The notes under the pieces: model-generated
Told to the model about the DNA's origin: nothing
What the model saw: only the letters and a program-made list of their open reading frames with translations
Databases searched by the model: none
Shown: one piece after another, positions 56,245 through 64,000 of the stretch
How the letters are laid out: every line of letters starts with the position of its first letter
Numbering within the stretch: position 1 is the first letter of the stretch
Source: Taxillus chinensis
Taxonomy: Eukaryota > Streptophyta > Magnoliopsida > Santalales > Loranthaceae
Assembly (NCBI GenBank): GCA_023512835.1
Contig: CM042091.1
Coordinates: 20,725,506-20,789,505, forward strand
Length of the DNA stretch: 64,000 nucleotides
Direction: 5' to 3'
Program-made: the position numbers and the translations under genes

Positions 56245-57858
56245 CTATACAGAAAAGTCAAGCATACCTAATTTAAGGAGTAGTTCAGAGAATCTTGCAT
56301 CAGGTAGGGGTTTTGTAAGTATGTCTGCCAGTTGATCTTCAGTAGCAACATGTTCTAGGGATATGTGTTTTTTGAGAACATGGTCGCGAATGAAGTGATA
56401 CCTTACCTCGATGTGCTTAGTCTTCGGGTGCATGACAGGATTGTTGCTGATAGCAATGGCACTGGTGTTGTCACAGTAGAGTGGAATAGACATCATGTTG
56501 AAACCGTAGTCAGTAAGTTGACTTTGCATCCAGAGAAGCTGAGCGCAGCAACTCCTAGCAGCTATATATTTAGCTTCAGTAGTGGAGGTTGATACTGAAT
56601 TTTGCTTCTTACTGAACCAAGAAATCAGTCTATTTCCAAGAAACTGACATGTACCACTAGTGCTCTTTCTGTCAATGCGACACCCGGTGAAGTCAGCATC
56701 AGAATATCCGGATAAGGTGAAGTTGGACCCCTTTGGATACCAGAGTCCCAAATTCACAGTCCCTTTGAGATACCTTAATATCCGTTTGACATGAAGCATA
56801 TGTGACTCTTTGGGATTCGCCTGATATCTTGCACAGATGCAAGTTGCAAACATAATGTCCGGGCGACTTGCTGTAAGGTACAACAAGGATCCTATCATCC
56901 CTCTATACTCAATCACATTTACTGATTTGCCTTCCACATCGGGGTCTAACTTGGCACTGACTGGTATAGGAGTCTTGACGGGAGATGAACCTTCCATACC
57001 AAACTTCTTGATTAAGTCACGTGTGTACTTAGCTTGGTTAATGAAGATCCCTTCCTTCAATTGTTTGACTTCTATTCTAAGGAAGTAGGATAGTTCTCCC
57101 ATCATACTCATTTCGAACTTGCCAGTCATCAACTTAGCAAACTCCTCACAAAGCTTCGGATTTGATGATCCGAAAATGATATCATCCACATATATCTGTA
57201 CAATTAGAGAGTGTCCTTTCTCTTTTTGTAAGAACAACGTGGTGTCAATCTTCCCTTTTTGAAAGTTGTGAGCAAGTAAAAACTCTGAGAGTGTGTCGTA
57301 CCAGGCTCTGGGAGCTTGCTTCAGTCTGTACAAGGCTTTCCGTAGTTTGTAAACTAGATATCCGGCCTTGGGTTCAATGAATCCTGGAGGTTGTTCTACA
57401 TAAACCTCCTCTTGAAGATCTCCATTCAGAAATGCGCTCTTGACGTCCATTTGATAAACTATGAATTTCTCATATGATGCATACGCCAAAAACATTCTGA
57501 TTGCTTCAAGTCTTGCTACTGGAGCAAAGGTTTCGTCATAATTTATTCCTTCTTCTTGACGATAACCCTTGGCTACCAGTCGGGCTTTGTTCCGGATTAC
57601 TATTCCATCCATATCTAGTTTGTTCCGGAACACCCATTTAACGCTTATGACTTGTTGAGACTTTGGCCTTGGTACTAATGTCCACACTTCATTCCTCTTG
57701 AATTGATTAAGCTCTTGTTGCGTAGCATCTACCCAGTTGGAATCTTGAAGAGCCTCATCCACCACCTTTGGCTCTACTTGAGATAGAAAACATGAGTAAA
57801 GATACATGTTGGAGGTGGCAGCTCTTGTTCTTACACCGACAGTAGGATCCCCAATCAC
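56245..57858 (-). CDS. Cop-1 reverse transcriptase-RNase H (537 codons open)
   Basis: The best-preserved coding block of the window. RT (RVT_2 type) spans residues ~55-300, with [35 protein letters not shown] and the catalytic YVDD at 223-226. RNase H spans ~380-500, with Asp in YSDADF, Glu in TTEAK (the usual AEAEY has its second acidic residue changed to Lys), Asp in YCDNTSA and the [15 protein letters not shown] tract. The end is [11 protein letters not shown]...LDFSV. It is the C-terminal part of a polyprotein, so the ATG at 57858 is only the first Met of the open frame. The upstream linker and integrase are frameshifted, so no functional polyprotein is expected. Confidence 0.85.
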   Translation of the reverse strand: MIGDPTVGVRTRAATSNMYLYSCFLSQVEPKVVDEALQDSNWVDATQQELNQFKRNEVWTLVPRPKSQQVISVKWVFRNKLDMDGIVIRNKARLVAKGYRQEEGINYDETFAPVARLEAIRMFLAYASYEKFIVYQMDVKSAFLNGDLQEEVYVEQPPGFIEPKAGYLVYKLRKALYRLKQAPRAWYDTLSEFLLAHNFQKGKIDTTLFLQKEKGHSLIVQIYVDDIIFGSSNPKLCEEFAKLMTGKFEMSMMGELSYFLRIEVKQLKEGIFINQAKYTRDLIKKFGMEGSSPVKTPIPVSAKLDPDVEGKSVNVIEYRGMIGSLLYLTASRPDIMFATCICARYQANPKESHMLHVKRILRYLKGTVNLGLWYPKGSNFTLSGYSDADFTGCRIDRKSTSGTCQFLGNRLISWFSKKQNSVSTSTTEAKYIAARSCCAQLLWMQSQLTDYGFNMMSIPLYCDNTSAIAISNNPVMHPKTKHIEVRYHFIRDHVLKKHISLEHVATEDQLADILTKPLPDARFSELLLKLGMLDFSV

Positions 57859-58048
57859 TTGATCTGAAGGGTGGTTTCTTGTCCACCTGTAGCTCTGCGC
57901 ATGTGATGGTGGATCCTCAATAATTTGAAGTTCAGCCAGACTAGGTGGTTCAGGTATGTCCGCTGGGTGAACTTCTTCCGGGTCAGTTATTTCCGTATTA
58001 ACAGGTTCGGAAGAACTCGGTGGTTCTTCGGCACTCTTGCTTTCAGTA

Positions 58049-59613
58049 TTAACTAGAAGGTACTTCGGAGTTTTGGATGTCCGTAGGAGTCTGTCCGGAG
58101 TTTACTGGAAGTCCAGAGTCCGATTCGTCCGTAGCATCATCCGTATCATTTCTTCGTGCTTCACTGATGCTTGGTGATTGGTCAGTGTGAGTGACAGGAA
58201 CATTCATAAACTTTGAATAGTCGATGTTGTCGTCCTTATCCTGCACATTAGAACTTGAAGAACAAACTTTTGACCAATCTAGGTTAGCTTCATCAAAAGT
58301 CACATGGATAGATTCTTCAACTTTAAAAAGTTTTCTATTGAAGATTCAATAAGCCTTACTATGTAGTGAGTATCCGACAAATATCCCATCATCACATTTT
58401 GGTTCAAATTTATTCCGGGGTTCTTTGCCGTTGTTCAGTACGTAGCAAGTACACCCAAAAGCTCGGAAATATGAAATTGAGGGTTTTCGTCCTCTCCACA
58501 TCTCATAGGGTGTTTTCATGGTAAATTTATTTATTAGAGTTCTGTTTTGAACGTAGCAGGCAGTGGACACGGCTTCAGCCCATAGACTGAGAGGAAGCTT
58601 TGCCCCTGCTAACATAGATCTGCCAGCCTCGACTAAAGTGCGATTCTTGCGCTCAGCTACCCCATTTTGTTGTGGAGTTCGGGTGTAGAGAAGTCGTGCT
58701 AAATGCCCTGTTCAGAACAATATGACCTCATATCTGAAAAATCAAATTCTATACCATGATCACTCCTGATGCATTTAATGCTCAGTCCTTGTGAGTTGCT
58801 TATCCAGTTGAAGAGATCTACAAGATGCTCAAATGTTTGATCCCTAGATTTCAGGAACATCACCCATGTGTACCTGGTGAAATCATCGATAACCACAAGG
58901 GTATATCTCGCACCAGCTAGTGAAGGAACAGAAATGGGACCGGAGAGGTCCATATGAAGAAGTTGTAAGGGAGCAGTTATTGAATTAACTGATTTGCTCT
59001 TAAAACTATGTTTGGTATGTTTGCTAAGTTGACATTCTTGACAGAGAGTATCTCTAGAGTATTTATGTTTAGGCAGACCAGTAACCAAATCGAGCGATGC
59101 TAATTTAGACAGAGTCTTAAAATTTAAATGAGCGCACTGCTTGTGCCATAGCCAATTTTCTTCATCTGATGCTGTAGTAAGAAAGCATAAAGGGTCAGAA
59201 GAATTATTTCTTAAGACCACTGAGTATATGTCACCATCTCTTGATCCGGATAACTTAGTATCTCCGGATAAGTTTTCCCTGACTGTGCAGGTATTAGACA
59301 TAAAGGAAACAGTAAATCCTTTGTCACATAAATTACTGACACTTAGCAAATTATGCTTTAAACCTTCGACTAGTGCAACTTTACTAATTGATACAAAACC
59401 GTTGGTTAAAGTGCCATACCCGATAGTCTTACCTTTGCTGTTGTCACCATATGATACGGATGGACCTCGTTTGTCATTAACTTCAACAAGAAGAGTCTGA
59501 TCACCCATCATATGTCCGGAGCATCCACTATCGAGAATCCACTTGCTTTGATTGATCTTTGATTTCAAGTGGTCCAGCAATGAGTTCCAGAGATGCTCTT
59601 GTGAAACAATAGT
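58049..59613 (-). pseudogene. Cop-1 protease and integrase
   Basis: The first 293 codons (59580-58699) are open. They hold protease WILDSGCSGHMMGD (catalytic DSG), the gag-pre-integrase HHCC module (WHKQCAHLN ... CQECQLSKH), and the integrase core with Asp in LHMDLSGPIS and Asp in CIRSDHGIEF. A frameshift near 58695 removes the PQQNG region. LAGAKLPLSLWAEAVSTACY (58615 on) and DDGIFVGYSLHSKAY follow, then FDEANLDWSKV (58303 on). Pol is in the same frame as gag, separated by TAA 59614-59616. Confidence 0.87.
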
Positions 59614-62023
59614 TTACACTTTTGGTGCCCAAACTTGTTTCGGGCGGTTAGAACAAACAGCAGTGGTGTCAACAGTTTCGGATTTAACTTTGTTAGGAAT
59701 TTTAGCTTTCCAGGTTGACTTTATTTTGTTGGGTCCAGCTGCTTCTTTTACTTGGGTTTTCTTGGGAGAGACACTCCTTTGAGATTTAAATTTTGATTTG
59801 CTCGAAGACCCCTTTTTGATAAACTAATCTTTATTAATATGAATTTGATTACAAAGCCAGCTATCAGATAAGCTCCAGCATTCATAGTGATAATGACCTA
59901 TTTCTCTACAGATGGAACAGACACTATGATGTGGAGTGATAATAGGGGATACAGGTTTCTCAGGTTTAACTGATTTTTTACTCTGTTCCCTATGGCCTAA
60001 TCCTTTGCGATTGGGTGATGCGCTCTTGGCCCTAGATGTGCCAGCCTTGGCCTTTCCTTTCTTTTTTTTTTTTTTTTTTGGGGGAAGTTTATTAGATGAA
60101 GAAAGACAGAGACATCGATGGGCATGCCTCCGAAAAGGGAGACGCCTCGGCCAAACTAAGGACAAACCCCCTAGAGCCAAAAAGAAAAAGAGCAGGAGCC
60201 CCTTAGCCCTCATTAAAAACCCCCAAAAAGAGTAGCAAAGACTCCATGGTATGAGAAACAAAAAATAATACATAAGTCCAGGGTCAAAATAAGTCGTAAG
60301 ATAACGGGGAGTAAAGCGGAACTAAAGTAGGAAATGGTAATACCTTCCCTTCATCGTTAGATTCCACGATCAATGTAGACTATGGTGCCACCTGAAATGA
60401 AACCATCCAACGGTTTAGACGTACTAACATGGTATAAGTTGGTTAGTTTCGGAATGAAATCCAGAGGACACTCAGTAGTCTGTGTGGAGGTCGATGGTTC
60501 GGAGCCTAGGCCAGGTTTGACTCGGATGTTGTCTGGATCAGTTCTAAAAGTAGAGGCCATTTCCCCGGATTTTAGCCACTTAAGATTTATTTCCTTTTCC
60601 TCTTCCAGTTCATTTTTGAGACGTTTCACAATCACTTTTAGGCCTGTTAGGTTGGTATTTAGCAAGTGATTTTCAGCTCTTAGATCATTATACCAAGCTT
60701 CTTTACCCCTAAAGTCAGTTATGTCCTTTTCTAGTCTAGTAACAGTAATCTCAACAGTAATCTAGTGATAGTAAATTCAAGGCGTTTATTCTAACTTTCC
60801 ACATCTTTGTACATTTGAGTAATTATTTGTCTCTCATTCTTTTCATGATCACGTTCACTAATAAGAGATTCTAATTGACTCATGAGCTCAGAGATAGAAG
60901 GTACCTCAGTATTTGCCATGAGGCAGACGTTCGGCTTAGGAGTTGGCTCATCATCCGAGGATTCCTCCTCTTCTTCCAAGCTACTGACGTACTTTGTGAC
61001 GAATGACTTCCTCTTGTTCTTGCTGTTGTTTGAGGTGGAGCGGCGAGGAGTAACCTTGTCACTTTTCTCGGCTACTTTAGATTTGGATTTGCAGTCCTTG
61101 GCCTAGTGACCGGTTTTCCCGCAGTTATAGCATTCTTGGGAACTGGACTCCGATCGCTCCTTCCTTCGGAATGACGATGAGGAGCCTCTTCTGAATCCTA
61201 CCCCCTTTAAAAGCTACCCCCTTTTCTTTCCGAGCTATTTTCTTGTCTCGGTCAGAGTATTAAAACCTAACCTCGTGAGTCCGTAGCTCTCCATATAGTT
61301 CTTCAAGGGGAACATACTGTCAGTTCTTGTCAGATTGCATCTGGACTTGCTTGGAGTAGTAGCGATCCGGCAAGGAGCGAAAAAACTTGTCATTGATTTG
61401 AGATTGAGAATAATGCTCATTGACAGTTTTTAGCTCAAGGATGAGCTTTCCGAATCTCCGATAGATGCTCTCGAGAGACTCGCCAGGTTTGTGGTTGAAA
61501 CTCTCAAAGTTCTGTCTGAGAGTACAGATAACATTCTACATTTGGGACTGACTACCCTCATAGAGGATTGTTAGTTTATCCCAGATAGCTTTCGCTGTCG
61601 TGTAGCCCTGGACGTCCGTGAAAGCTTCGGAGTCCAAAGACGATGTAACATATGCCAGAGCCTTTTCGTTAGCACACTGCCAGGCTCTTTCATCATTGGT
61701 GAGTTCAGCATCAGTCTTTGGTCTTCTAACTCCATGTTCTCTGATTGTCATTGGAGTGGGTATCTCCTGATGAAGACACAGCCACATGAGATGATCATGG
61801 CAAACCATGAACATTCTCATACGAGCTTTCCACTGGGAGAAAAGCTCAGGTGTGAACTTTGGTGGCTTTGTCAGAGTGAAACCAGACTCCGTGGTTGTGA
61901 AGCAGCGGCAGCAGCAGGTTGAGGTGGATCGACATTTTCACTGCTGCTACGATTGGGAAGGGGCTCTTGTGCACCTCTGGAGTTAAGGCGAGTGTTGAAT
62001 AACATACTGCTTTCTTCGGCCAT
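59614..62023 (-). pseudogene. Cop-1 gag with two zinc knuckles
   Basis: ATG at 62021-62023 (MAEESSMLFNTRLNS). Copia-type gag: RMFMVCHDHLMWLCLHQEI, NDERAWQCANEKALAYVTSS, ESIYRRFGKLI, FFRSLPDRYYSK. First knuckle near 61094-61136 reads ECYNCGKTGH*AKDC with an internal stop. Second module CSICREIGHYHYECW near 59880-59925. A TAG at 59824-59826 stands where Cop-3 has CAG (Gln). It is interrupted by a poly(T)-flanked insertion at about 60065-60350. Confidence 0.82.
60065..60350 (-). mobile_element. Probable 3' end of a LINE or other poly(A) retroposon inside Cop-1 gag
   Basis: Cop-2 and Cop-3 run directly through this place (ctttctttttgggtgctac). Cop-1 instead has a run of about 18 T followed by ~270 bases without similarity. 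On the minus strand the insert ends catctAATAAActtccccc plus poly(A), i.e. a polyadenylation signal before a tail, as in 5'-truncated LINE copies or processed transcripts. No clear target duplication found; some gag sequence seems lost at the right edge. Confidence 0.55.
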
Positions 62024-62066
62024 TGATGAGAGGGAAAGAGTGGGATCTCTACTTTGAACAAATAGA

Positions 62067-62082
62067 ACTTGCTCTAATACCA
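62067..62082 (-). other. Primer-binding site of Cop-1
   Basis: aacttgctctaatacca reads TGGTATTAGAGCAAGTT on the minus strand, one C-to-T change from the consensus, two bases from the LTR. Confidence 0.9.
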
Positions 62083-62084
62083 CT

Positions 62085-63527
62085 TGTTGGTCCCTTGGAG
62101 CCTAGAGGGGGGTGAATAGGCTCTTATCGAAACTCTTCTCTAACTCTTTGGCACAACACTTATCTGGTTAAGAGATAGAATCAATGCGGAAGATAACTAG
62201 ATATTGGAAGTATTTTGTTTTATTATCAGTATGATAAGTACAACAAAATGGAAGCAGACTAAAGCTTGGAAGCTTTTAGATCTACTTATCAACTCTTTAG
62301 CACTCTGTTTACAAGTACACACACGCTAGCCTCTATGATCTCAATGAGCTTTTGTACATACACAAAGTTATTCTTTTTCTTGTTGCACTTCACACTAAAG
62401 TGTACAAGTGTTACTATCTATAGCGACATCCACAAGAGACAACCTTGGAACTTGTTGTTCCGAACATTGTGCACATTAACTGTCTCTCGGAAATCTCTCT
62501 GCCTCAATTGCTGCGGATGTGGTCTTCAAGATCTTGGGTTTGCAACACATAAGAGTCTTTGTAAGTTCCCAAGTATAGTTAAAGTAGTGTCCTCATATCC
62601 GGATGATCCAAGTGTAAGATGCTTTAAGTTTTCAACGAGTTTGTCTGACATCGGGAAGCAGCGAGCTGGTGACTTTGATTACGAAGAGATAAGTTGAAGT
62701 AACGTCTTCTTGAATCCAGTGTAAGGTTCCTTATTCCGTGTTTAAACTAAGCTCGTATCCTTACTCCGTAATACTGATTTCTTACTCCGTATCAATTTAG
62801 TACTGGAATCCTTGTTTCGTGAAAGCGCTTCCTTACTCCGTATGAAAGAGAAGGTCGGATTGCTTACTCCACATTAGCGCTTCCTTACTCTGCATCTAGT
62901 TTCCTTACTCCGCATGAGTTAAAGGAACGGATGGCTTACTCCGTATCAGCACATCCTTACTCCGTATCTAGTTTCCTTACTCCATATGAGTGAGTGGTTC
63001 AGATTCCTTACTCCACATCTAGTCTTCTTACTCCGTGCGAATAAAGACTCAAGTCCTTATTTCGTAGAAGTACTTCCTTACTCCGCATGTATGGAAGACT
63101 CGGATTCCTTACTCAGTGTCTTCTTTACTTTAGTCCGGTTGAGTGGAAGACTTAACTTTTCAACTCCGTGACGACTCTCTTATTCCGTGCGACTTTGTAG
63201 ACTAAGATTCTTACTCCGCATCTTTTTGACTTTGTCCGTTTGAAGTATTAGGTGCGGACTTCTTAGTCCGTAGCTTTTAGGTTCTTAGTCCACACAAATG
63301 ATCCTTTTTCCGTATGAAGTAAAGACTTGGTTATATACCAAGTGTTTGACGACACTCATTCTCACCTGGATCAGGATTATGTATCCTATCCTTAGCTTTG
63401 CTCTCACGAGTGTAGATCCGGATGAAGGTCATATCTTCTGCAATGACTTAAGATAAAACAACAAAGGTCTCAAATCAAATTATATAGGATTTATCAGCAT
63501 TATTCAAATTCTAGGCTTGATCCAACA
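62085..63527 (-). repeat. 5' LTR of Cop-1
   Basis: 1443 bp between tgttggtccc and gatccaaca. Scattered ttactccgt/ttactccgc words (about 62725-63300) replace the tidy 20-bp array of Cop-2. It is diverged from Cop-2 and Cop-3 but clearly the same family (gacgacact, ggatcaggattatgtatcct, agctttgctctcacgagtg). Confidence 0.92.
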
Positions 63528-64000
63528 GTATTTGCTATGTATTGAATAATGATAAAGAACTCAGATGAAGGTATATTTGTTGGTTATTCACTAAATAGTA
63601 AGGCTTATTGTATATTTAATTGTAGAACTTTAACAATTGAGAAGTCAATCCATGTTGTCTTTTATTAGACTAAATTATGGAAACCAAGAAATATCTAACT
63701 CTAGGATTTAGAAACAAGAAAATAAAAATGCAAAATGTCAAGTTAGAGTAGATTGAACTTCTAGTGATGCGAGTTAAACCAAATTTAGAAGAACTCAAAG
63801 ATAATGGAAAAAGAGCTAATATATCTAAAGCATGCAAGTGGGTCAAGAACCATCCAACAAAGCTATTCATTGGAGATCCAACTACAAAAGTGAAAACTAG
63901 ATCATCCACCTTGAATGAAAATTTGTACTTGAGCTTTCTATATTAAGATGAACCTAAAGTTATGGATAAAGCATTGCAGGATCCTTATTGGATGGTGGAT
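63528..64000 (+). pseudogene. Relic of an older copia pol (G): integrase C-terminus to RT start
   Basis: CYVLNNDKE (63536 on) is followed, one frame away, by SDEGIFVGYSLNSKAYCIFN and IEKSIHVV, the end of a copia integrase. At 63764-63946 there is WVKNHPTKLFIGDPTTKVKT, then PKVMDKALQDPYW, the start of the RT region (compare [19 protein letters not shown] in Cop-1). Stops and deletions occur throughout. It continues beyond the window. Cop-1 appears to have inserted beside it, with gtatt (63528-63532) as the probable target duplication; the partner side is lost. Confidence 0.8.

Larger units (their letters stand above)
23737..63527 (-). mobile_element. Old SIRE/Maximus-like Ty1/copia element Cop-1 with third ORF, interrupted by solo LTR F
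   Basis: Read on the minus strand: 5' LTR (62085-63527), PBS, gag (59614-62023), pol (56245-59613), spacer, third ORF (54609-54193 joined to 26688-24387), PPT and a truncated 3' LTR (23737-24260). The order protease-integrase-RT-RNase H is Ty1/copia. The long size, extra gag zinc knuckle and extra 3' ORF fit the SIRE/Maximus lineage. The element is split by 26689-54192, which holds F, Cop-2 and Cop-3. It has more stops than its relatives, several at CAG-to-TAG positions. Confidence 0.85.

Overview
This window is repeat-dense plant nuclear DNA. Almost every base can be assigned to LTR retrotransposons nested inside one another, with one CACTA DNA-transposon end, one probable LINE tail and a few unassigned stretches. 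I found no credible host gene, tRNA, rRNA or CRISPR array. A flowering-plant origin is inferred from several features: chromovirus-type Ty3/gypsy elements, SIRE/Maximus-type Ty1/copia elements, primer sites complementary to initiator-Met tRNA, an Athila/Tat-like LTR and a CACTACAAGAAAA terminus. I cannot name the species.

Left cluster (1-21706). The right end of an Athila/Tat-like LTR (1-938, 'D') sits in the 5' LTR of a large element without coding capacity ('C': 939-8266, finishing at 21666-21706). The 3' LTR of C was invaded by a chromovirus-like gypsy element ('A'), of which the reverse-transcriptase end, RNase H, integrase, chromodomain and 3' LTR remain. The integrase of A is split exactly by a complete reverse-strand relative ('B', 10126-19165) flanked by the 5-bp duplication GATCA. 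Next come a hairpin-rich stretch, a fragment of a C-type LTR ('H'), and a CACTA terminus (22708) that cuts H.

Right cluster (23737-64000). An old reverse-strand copia element ('Cop-1', 23737-63527) lies next to an older copia relic ('G', 63528-64000). A gypsy solo LTR of about 2.1 kb ('F', duplication GTACG at 26684/54188) landed in the downstream ORF of Cop-1. F then received two long copia elements of the same family as Cop-1: 'Cop-2' (27281-39864, reverse, duplication ATGAT) and 'Cop-3' (41197-53997, forward, duplication GTATG). Cop-2 and Cop-3 form a giant inverted repeat, with arms of 12.6-12.8 kb and a spacer of about 1.3 kb.

The most interesting content is shared by all three copia copies. 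Each has gag and pol followed by a spacer of about 1.6 kb, and then a third ORF of about 2.7 kb (about 900 codons). This ORF has a conserved N-terminal domain, a Pro/Ser/Ala-rich linker, a bipartite nuclear-localisation-like signal and a C-terminal Ulp1/C48-type cysteine-protease domain (His, Asp, Gln, Cys all visible in Cop-1). A TATA-like box and pyrimidine-rich leader precede the third ORF in all three. Gag and pol are separated by an in-frame TAA at the same place in all three.

All coding regions are broken by frameshifts, stops or insertions. Many differences between paralogous copies are single-base indels or CAG/CTG versus CGG/CCG swaps. This may reflect residual long-read error as well as decay, so frameshifts should be read with caution.
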